This document shows, in pieces, positions 24,566-35,350 of a stretch of 64,000 nucleotides of DNA. The position numbers were made by a program, and so were the translations under genes. The DNA is taken from contig NZ_AZDH01000017.1 in NCBI RefSeq assembly GCF_001435445.1, positions 62,001 through 126,000 of the forward strand, read 5' to 3'. Source of the DNA: Companilactobacillus kimchii DSM 13961 = JCM 10707. GTDB taxonomy: Bacteria > Bacillota > Bacilli > Lactobacillales > Lactobacillaceae. The notes under the pieces are model-generated. The model made no database searches and was not told the origin of the DNA. It worked only from the letters and a program-made list of their open reading frames with translations. Numbering within the stretch: the stretch's first letter is position 1; the number at the start of each line of letters is the position of its first letter.

Positions 24566-25858
24566 TTATTTAAAATATTCTTTTAAACCGTTTGTAACAT
24601 CTTGGGCTACTTGTTCACGATATTTATCAGAATTAATGTACTTATAGTCGCTGGTTGAGTTGATATAGCCTAACTCAATTAAGATTGAAGGTTGACTATT
24701 GTAATGTAAAACGTACAGATCTTTTTGTGCTGTACCACGACTACCAATAGACAAGCCCTTCAATTGACTATTAATGTCATCGGCCAATTTACCATCTTTA
24801 TTGCGATTATAGTAATAAGTTGTAACACCAGAACCAGAATTAGCTTGAGCACTGGAATCGAAATGCAGACTGATAAAGGCATCAGCCTGAATCTTGCTAG
24901 AGAGACGAGCACGTTCACCAAGAGACTTACTATTATCACCAGAACGAGTCATAACAACACGAGCGCCAGTCCTTTCAAGTTGTTGTTTGATGGCCTTGGC
25001 ATATTTGAGAGTAAAGTTCTTTTCAAATGTATCTTTCTTTGATTCGGCACCAGAGTCGTCGCCACCGTGACCAGGATCTAAGACAATTGTGGCCTCAGAA
25101 ATATTTGTTGCAGCTGACTTAACGGCACTCTTAGTTCCTGAAATAGTAACAACCCAACTGGCAACATAACCAACTGTTCCATCAGAATCACGTACTTTAT
25201 ACCATTTACCATCTTTACTTAGGTAATCAAATTTTTTACCGACTTTAACAGATTTAACAACTCGTCCGCTTTGATTTGGTTCAATTCTAACTTTAGTATT
25301 TGGCTGTGTGACAGTTACTGTTTTAATATCGTTGTCAGAAGTATTTGAGGACCCAGAAGTTTTCTGAGTTCCTTGGATGAAGTTGGATTTGACCCAACCA
25401 GCAGTACCGTTATACAGGATCTGTGTCCAATCTTGTTCTTGATACATGATAGTTACTTTCTCTGATTGTTCAATCGTTCCGAGAACATTACTATTTGCAT
25501 CAGCATTTTTGAATACAGTCGTGTTCGGTACTTTGACAATACCCACTTTATTAGTGGCTGAGCTTACTTCGGTATTGTCGATTAACCAGCTGGCAATCCA
25601 GCCAATTTTATCTCCGGATAATCTTACTTGATACCATTTGTTTTTTTCAGCTAGGATAGCTAGTTTGTCACCTTTTTTGACTTGACCCATATTAGCATAG
25701 GCTAGTCCGGGTCCAACACGAACATTAACTGAGTCCGATTGAACGACGACTGAGTTGGCACTAGCTAAAGCAACCGTTGACCAACTCGATAAGGCAAGTA
25801 ATAACAAAATAGCAACAAGAATCCGGTTCTTAATGAATAATTGAATTATTTTTTTCAT
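24566..25858 (-). CDS. Secreted N-acetylmuramoyl-L-alanine amidase with SH3 repeats
   Basis: A 430-residue exported wall hydrolase. Residues 1-33 form a signal peptide (KNRILVAILLLLALSSWS, then Ala-rich cleavage region). Three bacterial SH3 domains follow (about 34-95, 103-165, 180-238), each with the VNVRVGPG- or TKVRIEPN-like start and GWIASW/GWVKSN/GYVASW end, for wall binding. The C-terminal Amidase_3 domain (about 255-430) has the zinc site: His in LDPGHGG, Glu in FEKNFTLKYA, His in ISLHFDSS, and the catalytic Glu in LIELGYI. It cleaves the bond between MurNAc and the stem peptide. Monocistronic with its own terminator. Confidence 0.93.
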   Translation of the reverse strand: MKKIIQLFIKNRILVAILLLLALSSWSTVALASANSVVVQSDSVNVRVGPGLAYANMGQVKKGDKLAILAEKNKWYQVRLSGDKIGWIASWLIDNTEVSSATNKVGIVKVPNTTVFKNADANSNVLGTIEQSEKVTIMYQEQDWTQILYNGTAGWVKSNFIQGTQKTSGSSNTSDNDIKTVTVTQPNTKVRIEPNQSGRVVKSVKVGKKFDYLSKDGKWYKVRDSDGTVGYVASWVVTISGTKSAVKSAATNISEATIVLDPGHGGDDSGAESKKDTFEKNFTLKYAKAIKQQLERTGARVVMTRSGDNSKSLGERARLSSKIQADAFISLHFDSSAQANSGSGVTTYYYNRNKDGKLADDINSQLKGLSIGSRGTAQKDLYVLHYNSQPSILIELGYINSTSDYKYINSDKYREQVAQDVTNGLKEYFK

Positions 25859-26014
25859 TTAACTGATTCCTTTGTGGTCTATTTACCGATACTACTATAT
25901 GTATATATTACTGAAAAAAGCGCTAACTTGAAAGATACAATGTGAATTTTTTGGAAAAACTTCGTAAAAGAAGGGATAAATTTTCACATATACCCAATAA
26001 ATTCTAAATCTGCC

Positions 26015-26217
26015 TTGACTTTAAAGGTTATTTCGGATAGTTTATAAATATATTCGAAATCAGATAATTACCTTACAGAGAATCTGGCTGCTGAGAACAG
26101 ATAGTAATTGATTGCGTGACGATTCTAATCGTTTGGCAGGCGTTAACTGCAGCAAAAATACTAGGTGGTACCGTGCAAAAAAGCACCCTTGTCTGAATTA
26201 GACAGGGGTGTTTTTTT
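26015..26217 (+). promoter_or_regulatory. Promoter and T-box leader of hisS-aspS
   Basis: A promoter TTGACT (26015-26020), 17-base spacer, TAGTTT (26038-26043) precedes the leader. The T-box AGGTGGTACCGTG is at 26163-26175 and the terminator CACCCTTGTCT / AGACAGGGGTG plus T-run at 26184-26217. A basal stem AGAATC (26079-26084) / GATTCT (26121-26126) closes a short stem I, and GAC at 26118-26120 stands next to its 3' strand, which would be an Asp specifier. Uncharged tRNA should stabilise the antiterminator. Identity as T-box is secure; the specifier is tentative. Confidence 0.85.
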
Positions 26218-26232
26218 ATTAAGGAGGATTTT

Positions 26233-27504
26233 ATGCGTTATCAAAAACCAAAAGGGACAATGGACATCTTGCCTGGAGAATCAGAAAAATGGCAATATGT
26301 AGAATCTGTTGCTCAAGATACTTTTAATAAGTATCGTTTTTCTGAAATCAGAACACCAATCTTTGAATCATATGAAGTTTTTGAACGTTCGTCAGGTGAT
26401 ACATCTGATATTGTTTCAAAAGAAATGTATGACTTTAAAGATAAGGGTGATAGACATATTGCTTTGAGACCTGAGGGAACAGCAGGCGTTGTTCGTGCTT
26501 ACGTTGAAAATAAATTATATGGACCAGAACACATCAAGCCTTATAAAGTTTGGTACAAGGGTCCAATGTTCAGATATGAGCGTCCACAATCTGGTCGTCA
26601 ACGCCAATTTCATCAAATTGGCGTTGAAGCCTTTGGCTCAGATTCTCCTGAATTAGATGCTGAAATTATTTCTGTAGGTCTAGAATTCCTAAATCGTTTG
26701 GGAATTAAGAATTTGAAGGTGGCTTTGAACTCATTAGGAGATCCAGAATCACGTGCGGCTTATCATAAAGCTTTAGTCGACTACTTCACACCATTCAAAG
26801 ATCAATTGAGCGATGACTCAAAGGTTCGTTTAGAAAAGAATCCATTACGTATCCTTGACAGTAAGGATGCAGAGGACAAGAAAATTGTTGCCAATGCACC
26901 GTCTATCTTAGATTACTTGAATGATGCTTCTAAGAGTCGTTTTGAATATCTACAATCATTGTTAGATGATCTCAATATAAATTACGAAGTTGATTCAACA
27001 ATGGTTCGTGGACTTGATTATTATAACCATACTATTTTTGAATTTATGGTAACTGATCCTGCATTCGACAATAAAGAAATCACTGTTTTGGCTGGTGGCC
27101 GTTACAATGGTCTTGTTGAAGAACTTGGTGGACCAGAAACACCAGGTATCGGATTTGGACTTGGTGTGGAACGTTTAATGTTGTTACTTAAGGATGAGGA
27201 TATTCCAAGTCAAAATACTTTGGATGTTTACTTGGTGACAATTGGGGAAAAAGCTGAACGTGCTTCAGTGAAGATTCTTTCTAACTTGCGTAGAGCAGGT
27301 TTTGTTGCGGATAAGGATTATCTACAAAGAAAAATTAAAGCTCAATTCAAGACGGCCAATAATTTGAATGCTAAATACACTGTAACTATTGGTGATACAG
27401 AGTTAGAAAATGATACAGCTAATGTTAAAAACATGGCAACTGGTGAACAAGTTAGTGTATCATTGGAAAACTTAGCCGAAGAATTGAAAAAAATCGAGGG
27501 ATAA
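26233..27504 (+). CDS. hisS: Histidyl-tRNA synthetase
   Basis: A 423-residue class II synthetase. It starts [16 protein letters not shown], the family hallmark, with motif 2 in [17 protein letters not shown], histidine motifs [15 protein letters not shown] (RGLDYY) and [11 protein letters not shown], and motif 3 [12 protein letters not shown]. The C-terminal anticodon domain starts near residue 330. It charges tRNA(His). aspS follows after 2 bases, so the pair is an operon under the T-box. Confidence 0.96.
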   Translation: MRYQKPKGTMDILPGESEKWQYVESVAQDTFNKYRFSEIRTPIFESYEVFERSSGDTSDIVSKEMYDFKDKGDRHIALRPEGTAGVVRAYVENKLYGPEHIKPYKVWYKGPMFRYERPQSGRQRQFHQIGVEAFGSDSPELDAEIISVGLEFLNRLGIKNLKVALNSLGDPESRAAYHKALVDYFTPFKDQLSDDSKVRLEKNPLRILDSKDAEDKKIVANAPSILDYLNDASKSRFEYLQSLLDDLNINYEVDSTMVRGLDYYNHTIFEFMVTDPAFDNKEITVLAGGRYNGLVEELGGPETPGIGFGLGVERLMLLLKDEDIPSQNTLDVYLVTIGEKAERASVKILSNLRRAGFVADKDYLQRKIKAQFKTANNLNAKYTVTIGDTELENDTANVKNMATGEQVSVSLENLAEELKKIEG

Positions 27505-27506
27505 AT

Positions 27507-29276
27507 ATGGAAGAAAGAACAGATTATTGTGGCAATATTACTGAAAAGTATGTTGGTCAAAAAGTTTCTCTAGACGGTTGGGTTCAACGTCGTCGTGATT
27601 TAGGTGGATTAGTATTCGTCGATCTACGAGATTATAAAGGAATTGTTCAATTAGTATTTAATACTGATCATCAAGACGTACTTGATGTGGCTGAAACATT
27701 GAGATCAGAATATGTTATCAATGTAATCGGTACAGTTAGACTTCGTGGCGAGGGTGCTACAAATGATGAAATGACAACTGGTAAGGTTGAAGTTGTTGTT
27801 GAAAAAGTTGAAATTCTTAATAAATCATTGACACCACCATTTGAAATTAAAGATGATATCGATTCATCTGAAGAAACTAAGTTAAAGTATCGTTACCTTG
27901 ACTTACGTAGACCTGAGATGCAAAAAGCAATCAGAACTCGTGCACAAATCAAGCATTCAGTTAACGAATATCTATATGACAATGGTTTTATTGACATTGA
28001 AACACCAAATCTAACACCATCAACACCAGAAGGTGCTCGTGATTATCTTGTTCCTTCACGTGTTTACCCTGGACGTTTCTTTGCACTTCCACAATCACCA
28101 CAATTGTTCAAACAATTGTTGATGGTCGGTGGTTTTGATCGTTACTTCCAATTGGCTCATTGTTTCCGTGATGAAGATCTTCGTGGTGATCGTCAACCAG
28201 AATTTACACAAATTGATATTGAAACTTCATTCATGAACAAGAAAGAAATTCAAACCGTTACTGAAGGACTTATTGCTCGTGTCATGAAGGATGAAAAAGG
28301 TATTGAAGTTAAAACTCCATTCCCAAGAATTGACTGGGACGATGCTATGGATCGTTATGGTTCAGATAAACCAGATGTTCGTTTTGGTATGGAATTACAA
28401 AACTTAAACGATGTTTTGAAAGATACTGAATTTAAAGTCTTTAAGAATACTATTGATAATGGTGGTCAAGTTAAGGCTATCGTTGTTAAAAATGCCGCTG
28501 ATAAATATTCACGTAAGAATATCGAAAGTTATCAAGAATATATCAAGCGTTTTGGTGCTAAGGGACTTGCTTGGTTCAAGTACAATGACGATGATATGAC
28601 AGGTGGGGTATCTAAGTTTATCAAGGATCACAAAGATGCTCTTGTTGATCGTCTAGGCCTTGAAAATAATGACTTAGTACTATTTGTTGCCGATAAGAAA
28701 AAAGTTGTTGCTGACGCTTTAGGTTATTTGAGAAAAGCAATTGCTAAGGAACAACACTTGTATGATCCAAATGAATTTGCCTTTATCTGGGTTGTTAACT
28801 GGCCATTGTTTGAATATGATGAAGGAATCCAACGCTGGACTGCTGCTCATCATCCATTCACAATGCCAAATGAAGAAGATGTTCACTATCTAAATGATGG
28901 TGAAGATCCTCATAAAGCTTATGCCCAAAGTTATGATATTGTCTTGAATGGTTATGAACTTGGTGGTGGATCAATCCGTATTCACGATTACAAGATTCAA
29001 GAGAAGATGCTTAAAGCATTGAACTTTACTAAGGAAAAAGCCTATGAACAATTTGGCTTCTTACTAGATGCTTTACAATATGGTTGTCCACCACATGGTG
29101 GTTTGGCTATTGGTTTGGATAGATTTGCTATGCTTCTTTCAGGTAAGGATAATATCAGAGATGTTATTGCTTTCCCTAAGAACTCAAATGCTACAGAACC
29201 AATGACACACGCTCCACTTGAAGTTGCAAAACAACAATTGGATGATTTAGGTATTGAAGTAAGTAAAAAAGACTAG
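27507..29276 (+). CDS. aspS: Aspartyl-tRNA synthetase
   Basis: A 589-residue bacterial-type class IIb synthetase: N-terminal OB anticodon domain ([19 protein letters not shown]), motif 1 in [19 protein letters not shown], motif 2 [19 protein letters not shown], the bacterial GAD insertion (about residues 300-420), and motif 3 [14 protein letters not shown]. It charges tRNA(Asp). ATG 27507 is 2 bases after hisS; a strong terminator follows. Confidence 0.96.
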   Translation: MEERTDYCGNITEKYVGQKVSLDGWVQRRRDLGGLVFVDLRDYKGIVQLVFNTDHQDVLDVAETLRSEYVINVIGTVRLRGEGATNDEMTTGKVEVVVEKVEILNKSLTPPFEIKDDIDSSEETKLKYRYLDLRRPEMQKAIRTRAQIKHSVNEYLYDNGFIDIETPNLTPSTPEGARDYLVPSRVYPGRFFALPQSPQLFKQLLMVGGFDRYFQLAHCFRDEDLRGDRQPEFTQIDIETSFMNKKEIQTVTEGLIARVMKDEKGIEVKTPFPRIDWDDAMDRYGSDKPDVRFGMELQNLNDVLKDTEFKVFKNTIDNGGQVKAIVVKNAADKYSRKNIESYQEYIKRFGAKGLAWFKYNDDDMTGGVSKFIKDHKDALVDRLGLENNDLVLFVADKKKVVADALGYLRKAIAKEQHLYDPNEFAFIWVVNWPLFEYDEGIQRWTAAHHPFTMPNEEDVHYLNDGEDPHKAYAQSYDIVLNGYELGGGSIRIHDYKIQEKMLKALNFTKEKAYEQFGFLLDALQYGCPPHGGLAIGLDRFAMLLSGKDNIRDVIAFPKNSNATEPMTHAPLEVAKQQLDDLGIEVSKKD

Positions 29277-29285
29277 AGAGCAAAG

Positions 29286-29330
29286 TAACCGTGGTAATGA
29301 TCTAAAATGATCATTACCACGGTTATTTGT
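29286..29330 (+). terminator. Terminator after hisS-aspS
   Basis: Perfect 17-base stem TAACCGTGGTAATGATC / GATCATTACCACGGTTA followed by TTTGTTTT. Confidence 0.85.
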
Positions 29331-29562
29331 TTTCAACTGAAAATGAAAAGCCTATGAAAGTATAATATTTTTATATCCAGATATTTCATTGCAATATAAT
29401 AGTTTATTGTTGTAAACTTAGAACAATATTAGAAAATTATTTAAATTGTGTACAATTTAACAATCTAACCAATTGTGGGAGTATGCTTTTGAGCATATTT
29501 CTAGATTTAATATTTCTGATGTTTATACTTAAACCTGTAGTAATAGAGAAGGAGTGTTTTTT
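29331..29562. other. Intergenic region upstream of msrB
   Basis: About 230 AT-rich bases without an open frame of note. A short hairpin AGTATGCT-TTTG-AGCATATT at 29480-29499 lacks a T-tract. Only the msrB ribosome site (GAAGGAG) at the end is clear. Confidence 0.5.
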
Positions 29563-30003
29563 ATGGCAGAGTATAAGAAAAATTTAGAGGGTTTATCTAA
29601 TGAGGAATTAGATGTAACTCAAAATGCAGCAACAGAGCGTCCATTTAGTGGAAAGTACGATGACTTTTACCAAAAGGGTATTTATGTTGATATCGCAAGT
29701 GGTGAACCTCTATTCTCATCAGCTAAAAAATATGATGCTGGTTGTGGTTGGCCTTCATTTAGTGAACCAATTGCTAAATTAAAGGAAAAACGTGATACTA
29801 GATTAAGTAGAGAAAGAACCGAAGTAAGAAGTGAAAATGCTGATTCTCATTTAGGTCATGTTTTCACTGATGGACCACAAGAATTAGGTGGCTTAAGATA
29901 CTGTATTAATTCAGCAGCCTTGAAATTTATCCCATATGAAGAAATGGATGAAAAAGGATACTCAGACTATAAGAAATACGTCGAAGAGGGAGATGCAGAA
30001 TAA
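29563..30003 (+). CDS. msrB: Peptide-methionine (R)-S-oxide reductase
   Basis: The start is ATG 29563, 7-8 bases after GAAGGAG. The 146-residue protein has the MsrB core [19 protein letters not shown], the substrate loop [16 protein letters not shown] and the catalytic Cys in [11 protein letters not shown]. The two zinc-binding CxxC pairs of some MsrBs are absent, as in the streptococcal and Bacillus types. It repairs methionine-R-sulfoxide using thioredoxin. msrA overlaps by one base. Confidence 0.94.
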   Translation: MAEYKKNLEGLSNEELDVTQNAATERPFSGKYDDFYQKGIYVDIASGEPLFSSAKKYDAGCGWPSFSEPIAKLKEKRDTRLSRERTEVRSENADSHLGHVFTDGPQELGGLRYCINSAALKFIPYEEMDEKGYSDYKKYVEEGDAE

Positions 30004-30521
30004 TGAAAAAAGAAACTGCAATTTTTGCTGGGGGCTGTTTCTGGTGTATGGTTAGCCCTTTTGACCAACAACCTGGTATTATTTCTGTTATTTCCGGTTA
30101 TACTGGTGGTCATGTCGTTAATCCAACTTATGAACAAGTATGTACTGGTACCACGGGCCATACTGAAGCTGTTAAGATAACTTATGACGCCGATGTTATT
30201 TCATATCAACAATTAGTTGAAACATACTGGCAAGTCGCTGATCCAACTGATGCTATGGGTCAGTTTCAGGATCGTGGCGACAACTACCGCCCAGTAATTT
30301 ATTATGCCAATGAAGAACAAAAAGTCGTTGCTGAAAAATCTAAAGAAGACTTAGCTAAATCTGGAGAATTCGATGATCCTATTGTGACGCAAATTCTTCC
30401 TGCTGAGCCATTTTATGACGCTGAAGACTACCACCAAGACTTTTACAAAAAGAATCCTTTAAGATATGAACTTGAAGAAAGCGGCGGTCGTGGGGAATTT
30501 ATTAAAAAACATCAGAAATAA
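30003..30521 (+). CDS. msrA: Peptide-methionine (S)-S-oxide reductase
   Basis: A 172-residue MsrA. The catalytic motif is GGCFWC (Cys12 nucleophile, Cys15), followed by [19 protein letters not shown] and [10 protein letters not shown], and the HxxFYKKNP-type end ([13 protein letters not shown]). It reduces methionine-S-sulfoxide, complementing MsrB. The start codon overlaps the msrB stop (TAATG), so they are coupled. Confidence 0.95.
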   Translation: MKKETAIFAGGCFWCMVSPFDQQPGIISVISGYTGGHVVNPTYEQVCTGTTGHTEAVKITYDADVISYQQLVETYWQVADPTDAMGQFQDRGDNYRPVIYYANEEQKVVAEKSKEDLAKSGEFDDPIVTQILPAEPFYDAEDYHQDFYKKNPLRYELEESGGRGEFIKKHQK

Positions 30522-30587
30522 TCTAAATGTTTGATCATTTGTGCTAATATGTTTAGGTAACTTAAGACAATTAGGAGAACTTTTAGC

Positions 30588-31466
30588 ATGGGTGAATTAG
30601 ATAAGTTGATCGAAAGACATCAATACTTATCCAAAGTTTCAGTAGCATTTTTATATTCAATTGCTGTGTCGGTTGCGGTTAACATGTTTTGGACACCAGG
30701 TGGAATTTATGGTTCTGGTGTAACTGGTGCCGCTCAGCTGATTTCAACAATTTCACATCGATGGCTGCCGTTTAATTTATCGACGGCGGTAATGTATTTT
30801 GCATTGAATGCGCCACTGTTTGTGTTATCCTGGCGAAAAATTGATCACAAGTTTACTGTTTTTACAGTGATTGCGGTAGCTTTGGCCAGTACGATGATGC
30901 ATTTGTTGCCGCCAATCAAAATCACTGCTGATCCGTTAGTGTGTGCAATTTTTGGTGCTGTAGCTAATGGATTTGGTACGGGGATGGCATTAAGAAATGG
31001 TATTTCAACTGGTGGAATTGATATCTTAGGAATTATTTTGCGTAAGAAAACTGGTAAAAGTGTAGGAACGATTAATATTATGTTTAATATCTTTATCGTT
31101 GCTTGTGCTGGTTTCTTGTTTGGTTGGGTACATGCTTTGTATAGTGCGGTCAGTATTTTTATTAACGGTCAAGTTATCGATATGATCTATAATAAAGATC
31201 AAAAACTTCAAGTTATGATTGTTACTTCCAAACCTAAGAATGTTATTACGCAAATTCAAAATGAAATGAGACGTGGTATTACGATCGTGCATGATGCCGA
31301 GGGTGCTTATAAACATGAAGAGAAAACGATTCTGTTTACAGTTATCTCACGTGCTGAGTTACATGATTTAGAGACTGCGATGATTAATTCAGATCCGCAT
31401 GCGTTTGTCAGTGTCACGGATACTGTCAAAGTCATGGGACGATTTTACCAGGCTCATATATATTAA
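30588..31466 (+). CDS. YitT-family membrane protein
   Basis: A 292-residue protein with about five or six membrane segments in two DUF161-like halves (GGIYGSGVTGAAQL and GMALRNGISTGGIDILGII) and a soluble C-terminal DUF2179 domain (about residues 205-292, VMIVTSKPKNVITQI to FVSVTDTVKVMGRF). Family members are widespread in Firmicutes, with no firmly established transport function. A ribosome site AGGAGAAC precedes ATG 30588; a terminator follows at once, so it is monocistronic. Confidence 0.88.
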   Translation: MGELDKLIERHQYLSKVSVAFLYSIAVSVAVNMFWTPGGIYGSGVTGAAQLISTISHRWLPFNLSTAVMYFALNAPLFVLSWRKIDHKFTVFTVIAVALASTMMHLLPPIKITADPLVCAIFGAVANGFGTGMALRNGISTGGIDILGIILRKKTGKSVGTINIMFNIFIVACAGFLFGWVHALYSAVSIFINGQVIDMIYNKDQKLQVMIVTSKPKNVITQIQNEMRRGITIVHDAEGAYKHEEKTILFTVISRAELHDLETAMINSDPHAFVSVTDTVKVMGRFYQAHIY

Positions 31467-31502
31467 AAAGGACAAAACCGTTTGGTTTCGTCTTTTTTTT
31501 TG
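31465..31502 (+). terminator. Terminator after YitT gene
   Basis: Stem AAAAGGACAAAACC / GGTTTCGTCTTTTT (one mismatch) overlapping the stop codon, then T-run. Confidence 0.8.
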
Positions 31503-31843
31503 TCGAAATTACTTGCCCATGTTTGACGATATGACTTAAGAATAATACTTTATATTTGCTGTTAATGTCATAATATTGATTGATTTTAGTATTAAAAGTG
31601 CCTTTTTTGCTTGTCGCTGTAATTAAAAAAAGATTGATTAAGAATAAATATTTTATTAATTAAATAATATTGTTGTAACTATCCTTGATATATCAATATA
31701 CAATGCAATCTTGATTTGTAGAAAATTTTCTGCATACAAATGAAATTTATAAAATATTTGCCACTTACAAAATGTTTTATAAAAGAGATATTTAATAATT
31801 CTTTATGTTGTATACTTCTGATGACGAAGGGATTGATATTTGT
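31503..31843. other. AT-rich region upstream of surface protein gene
   Basis: About 340 bases, very AT-rich, with no convincing gene. It contains the short perfect palindrome AGAAAATTTTCT near 31719-31730 and several TATAAA/TATAAT-like boxes, but no promoter pair I would single out. It should hold the promoter of the BspA-like gene. Confidence 0.5.
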
Positions 31844-34219
31844 ATGTTTTATTTTGGGAAGAAAATAAATATTTATAATGTAAATTATCGATTGTTTTTT
31901 GTGTTAATTAGTACTTTTTTAATAGCAACAATTTTTTTAAATAATAATCAAACAGTCAAAGCGGATACCACAATTGGCATTCATAAAATGATGACTATAA
32001 ATAATGATTTGACGACTAACAAAAGTACGACTTCTTTATTACTCACACCATTAACGACGACTATTGTTAGTAGCGGTAAAGATGGCACTTGTACGTGGGA
32101 TATTGATGGTGATGGTAAATTAACAATTCATGCTGGGGTTTTAGCAGATGGTCAAGGAAGCTGGATTTCATATGCTAGTTCAATTACTAGTGTTTCTGTT
32201 GATAAAGGGGTCAGTATTTTAGGTACGAGTGGGGATTATGGGCCATTCTCGGGATTGACTAATGTTAAAACTATTGACGTTACAAATTTGGATGTTTCTA
32301 ACGCTACTACCTTAAAAGCCTTTTTTAGAAATGACTCTAATCTAACTCAAATCAGTGGTTTGAATACTTGGAATACCTCAAAATGTACAGATATGAGCTA
32401 TTTATTTATAAATGATAAGTCACTGACTAGTATGGATATATCTAAGTTTGATACCTCTAATGTAACAAACTTAAGTTATACATTTTCTGGTGTTGATTTC
32501 ACAAAGGGTGATTCCGATGAGATTAAAAATTGGAATGTTTCAAAAGTGAATATAATGAATTATTTGTTTAAAAATACAGTTTTTGATTCATTAGATTTAA
32601 GCAATTGGAATATTTCCAGTGTAACCAAAATGGATGGTATGTTTTCAGGTGATAATAACATTGATAAAGTGAAGAATATTGCTGATTGGAATACATCAAA
32701 AGTAACTAGTATGAGTAGTATGTTTAGTAATACTAAAGAGACTGATTTATCTTTTCTTGAAAATTGGGATGTTTCTAATGTCAAAGATATGAATTATATG
32801 TTTTCAGGAAATTCTAATTTAACGGGACTGGATATTTCTAAATGGAAAACAACTAGCCTTTCCAATGCAGGGTATATGTTTTATAACTCTCATTTATTAA
32901 ATGAGGATAATTTAAAAGGGTATCAAACATTGGTAACCGATAAGGTTACCAATATGGCAGGAATGTTTAGTTTTACGAGTTTTAAGACTATTGATTTGTC
33001 TAAATATGATACATCCAGTATTAAGTCAATGGATTATCTTTTTATCGGTGCAAGTAATTTAAAGAAGGTAATTGGAGATTTTGATACTAGCTCGGTGACT
33101 AGCATGAATTATATGTTCAAAGGGACCAATCTTAGTGATACTAGTGAATTCAATATCGCCGACTGGGATACTTCCAAAGTAACATCAATGAATAATATGT
33201 TTGCTGACGCAGAAATATTTGATATGAATTTTTTGAAAAATTGGAATACTAATTCCTTGACCAGTATGAGTTCAATGTTTTCGGGGTTTAGTGGTGCAAC
33301 AACAATCCCTTTGCAAAATTGGAATGTTTCAAAAGTTACAAGTTTTTCCAAAACCTTTTATAACGCAAAAACATTAACTGATTTGCCAATAGAAAATTGG
33401 GATACTTCTAATGCAAAAGATTTTAATTCTATGTTTAGTTCGATGACCAGTTTGGAAACACTAGATCTTTCAAATTTTGATACTACTAAAGCTGCCGATG
33501 TTGTTTCAACTAATGAAACTGAAAATAGTAATGTTGATAATATTTTTACTAATGATACTTCCCTTTGGAAAATAGAGCTAGGTCCAAAAGTGGTATTACG
33601 AACGTCATCAGGAATTCCTGCGCCGGTTTCAGGAACGGCTATTTCGGGTACATCTTATAAAGCAGATAGTGATAGATGGCAAGAGGTCGATAAAGTGAAT
33701 GGAGGTACTGATCATGTACCGGTCGGTGATTTGATAACTAATGAGGCAATTATGAAGAAATTCTCTTCACCTGGAAGTTCTGCCGTCACTTATGTTTGGC
33801 AACAGCAACCTAAAACTGACATATTTTTGGAGGTGCCCGACATAGAGTTTGGGAATGTTTCAAGTTATTCAGGCTTGGTTTATCGAAAGATAAATGAATT
33901 TTCTATAGAGATCACGAATGATAATTATCCAGAAGAGGCTATGCAGTCATCTTTATCAGTTTCAATGGAAAAGCCTCTGACGGATGTTTCTGATAATACA
34001 AAAACTTTAAATAATGTACTGATTTTTAAGGGTACTGGTAATGATAATGTTCTTTCATCAGAACCAACCGAAATTTATGATGGGAAAATTGGTGTGGGAA
34101 CCAATGATTTGAAGTGGGATAGGTATCATGGTGTTTTACTAAATATGAATAATGATAAGTATGCATTGAATGGTAATTATTCGACAACCTTAGATTGGAC
34201 CCTTACGAGTAGTATTTAA
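31844..34219 (+). CDS. BspA-like (DUF285) surface protein with WxL-like C-terminus
   Basis: I choose ATG 31844, after GAAGGGA, over ATG 31805, which has no ribosome site; this gives 791 residues. A signal peptide (RLFFVLISTFLIATIFL, cleavage after TVKA) is followed by a region with GTCTWDIDGDGKLTIHAG and then about 14 DUF285 repeats with the core W-x-T/V-S-x-V-T-x-M-x-x-M-F. The last 120 residues (LEVPDIEFGNVSSYSG, ending YSTTLDWTLTSSI) look like a WxL domain, which binds peptidoglycan non-covalently; no LPxTG is present. Likely an adhesin or interaction protein on the cell surface. Confidence 0.85.
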   Translation: MFYFGKKINIYNVNYRLFFVLISTFLIATIFLNNNQTVKADTTIGIHKMMTINNDLTTNKSTTSLLLTPLTTTIVSSGKDGTCTWDIDGDGKLTIHAGVLADGQGSWISYASSITSVSVDKGVSILGTSGDYGPFSGLTNVKTIDVTNLDVSNATTLKAFFRNDSNLTQISGLNTWNTSKCTDMSYLFINDKSLTSMDISKFDTSNVTNLSYTFSGVDFTKGDSDEIKNWNVSKVNIMNYLFKNTVFDSLDLSNWNISSVTKMDGMFSGDNNIDKVKNIADWNTSKVTSMSSMFSNTKETDLSFLENWDVSNVKDMNYMFSGNSNLTGLDISKWKTTSLSNAGYMFYNSHLLNEDNLKGYQTLVTDKVTNMAGMFSFTSFKTIDLSKYDTSSIKSMDYLFIGASNLKKVIGDFDTSSVTSMNYMFKGTNLSDTSEFNIADWDTSKVTSMNNMFADAEIFDMNFLKNWNTNSLTSMSSMFSGFSGATTIPLQNWNVSKVTSFSKTFYNAKTLTDLPIENWDTSNAKDFNSMFSSMTSLETLDLSNFDTTKAADVVSTNETENSNVDNIFTNDTSLWKIELGPKVVLRTSSGIPAPVSGTAISGTSYKADSDRWQEVDKVNGGTDHVPVGDLITNEAIMKKFSSPGSSAVTYVWQQQPKTDIFLEVPDIEFGNVSSYSGLVYRKINEFSIEITNDNYPEEAMQSSLSVSMEKPLTDVSDNTKTLNNVLIFKGTGNDNVLSSEPTEIYDGKIGVGTNDLKWDRYHGVLLNMNNDKYALNGNYSTTLDWTLTSSI
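32290..33500 (+). repeat. About 14 tandem DUF285 repeat units
   Basis: Within the surface protein gene, units of roughly 22-27 codons each contain a Trp/Phe-Asp/Asn-T/V-S step and an M-x-x-M/L-F step (for example TSMSSMFSNT, KDMNYMFSGN, TNMAGMFSFT, TSMNYMFKGT). The protein repeat is clear while the DNA has diverged, so the array is old and not a recent tandem expansion. Confidence 0.8.
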
Positions 34220-34422
34220 AATCCTTATTGATAGCAATTGAGTATCTTTGATTCTTTAACCTACGATGATGTTCTATTCTGTTGAATCTGAAATGATGCC
34301 CTCAACTGAAACATTTTTAATGTTATTATTTTTTGTGTTAGGTTCGGTGCTTGTGTTTTAATACGAGAATAATAAGGTATAGAATTTAACTTATCTGATT
34401 TGTTAAAGAGGGAGAAATTTAA

Positions 34423-35322
34423 ATGATAATTGGTTCACACGTTGCCATGAAGGCACCTAAAATGTTAGCAGGTTCTGCTAGAGAAGCCCATAGTTACGGC
34501 GCTAATGCAATGATGATTTTTACAGGTGCACCGCAGAACACACGTCGTAAAGATGTTTCAGAAATGAATATTCCAGAAGGCCAACGCTTATTAAAACTTT
34601 ATGGGATTGACCATGTTATTGGTCATGCACCATATATCGTTAATTTGGGCAATACAGTAAAACCGGAAAATCTTAAATTTGGAATTTCCTTTATGCATGA
34701 CGAAATAAAGCGTGCTGATGCATTAGGGATTGAGGCGCTAAGCTTTCATCCAGGGGCACACTTGAAGCAGGGACCAGATGTTGCGCTTAAACAAATTGGG
34801 CAAGCTCTGAATGAAGCGATTGATCCTAATCAAAAAGTTTCCATTGCAATTGAGACAATGGCTGGTAAAGGTACAGAGGTCGGTACAAGTTTTGAACAGT
34901 TGGCTGAAATCTTTGATAATTGTGCTAATAACAGCAAATTATCAGTGACGATGGATACTTGTCACATGAGTGATGCGGGCTATGATGTTAAAAATGATTT
35001 TGATGGCGTTCTTAATGAATTTGATCATATTATTGGATTAGATAAATTATCGGTAATTCATTTGAATGATTCTAAAAATGAACTTGGTTCACATAAAGAT
35101 CGTCATGAAGATATTGGCTTTGGAACAATTGGTTTTGATGCTCTAAATTATGTAGCTCATCATCCACAACTGGAGAACGTTCCTAAAATTATGGAAACAC
35201 CTTATGTTAAAAAAGATGAGAATGACAAAAAAGGAATCGCACCTTTCAAGCCAGAAATTGAAATGCTTCGTGCAGGTAAGTTTGATCCAGAAATGAAAGA
35301 AAAACTGATTCAAAACAATTAA
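34423..35322 (+). CDS. nfo: Endonuclease IV
   Basis: A 299-residue AP endonuclease with a TIM barrel and three zinc sites. Ligand motifs seen: SFHPGAHLK (His), [14 protein letters not shown] (Glu), [13 protein letters not shown] (Asp, His), [19 protein letters not shown] (His, Asp, His) and IMETPYV (Glu). It incises abasic sites in base-excision repair. GAGGGAG precedes ATG 34423. The preceding 200 bases show no gene or clear terminator. A palindromic terminator follows, shared with the convergent gene. Confidence 0.95.
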   Translation: MIIGSHVAMKAPKMLAGSAREAHSYGANAMMIFTGAPQNTRRKDVSEMNIPEGQRLLKLYGIDHVIGHAPYIVNLGNTVKPENLKFGISFMHDEIKRADALGIEALSFHPGAHLKQGPDVALKQIGQALNEAIDPNQKVSIAIETMAGKGTEVGTSFEQLAEIFDNCANNSKLSVTMDTCHMSDAGYDVKNDFDGVLNEFDHIIGLDKLSVIHLNDSKNELGSHKDRHEDIGFGTIGFDALNYVAHHPQLENVPKIMETPYVKKDENDKKGIAPFKPEIEMLRAGKFDPEMKEKLIQNN

Positions 35323-35325
35323 AAA

Positions 35326-35350
35326 AGCTAACTCAATTGAGTTAGCTCTT
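35326..35350. terminator. Bidirectional terminator between nfo and the PEP synthase regulator
   Basis: The 22-base perfect palindrome AGCTAACTCAA / TTGAGTTAGCT at 35326-35347, A-rich on the left and CTT on the right; it contains the last codons of the minus-strand gene. Confidence 0.75.

Noticed and set aside
24725-25042. 105-codon frame opposite the amidase gene
   Set aside because: Thr/Ile-rich product with no ribosome site; shadow of the SH3/amidase coding sequence.
32290-33500. Repeats in the surface protein gene as a possible CRISPR or DNA satellite
   Set aside because: The repeat exists at protein level with variable spacing; nucleotide units are diverged and there are no spacers.
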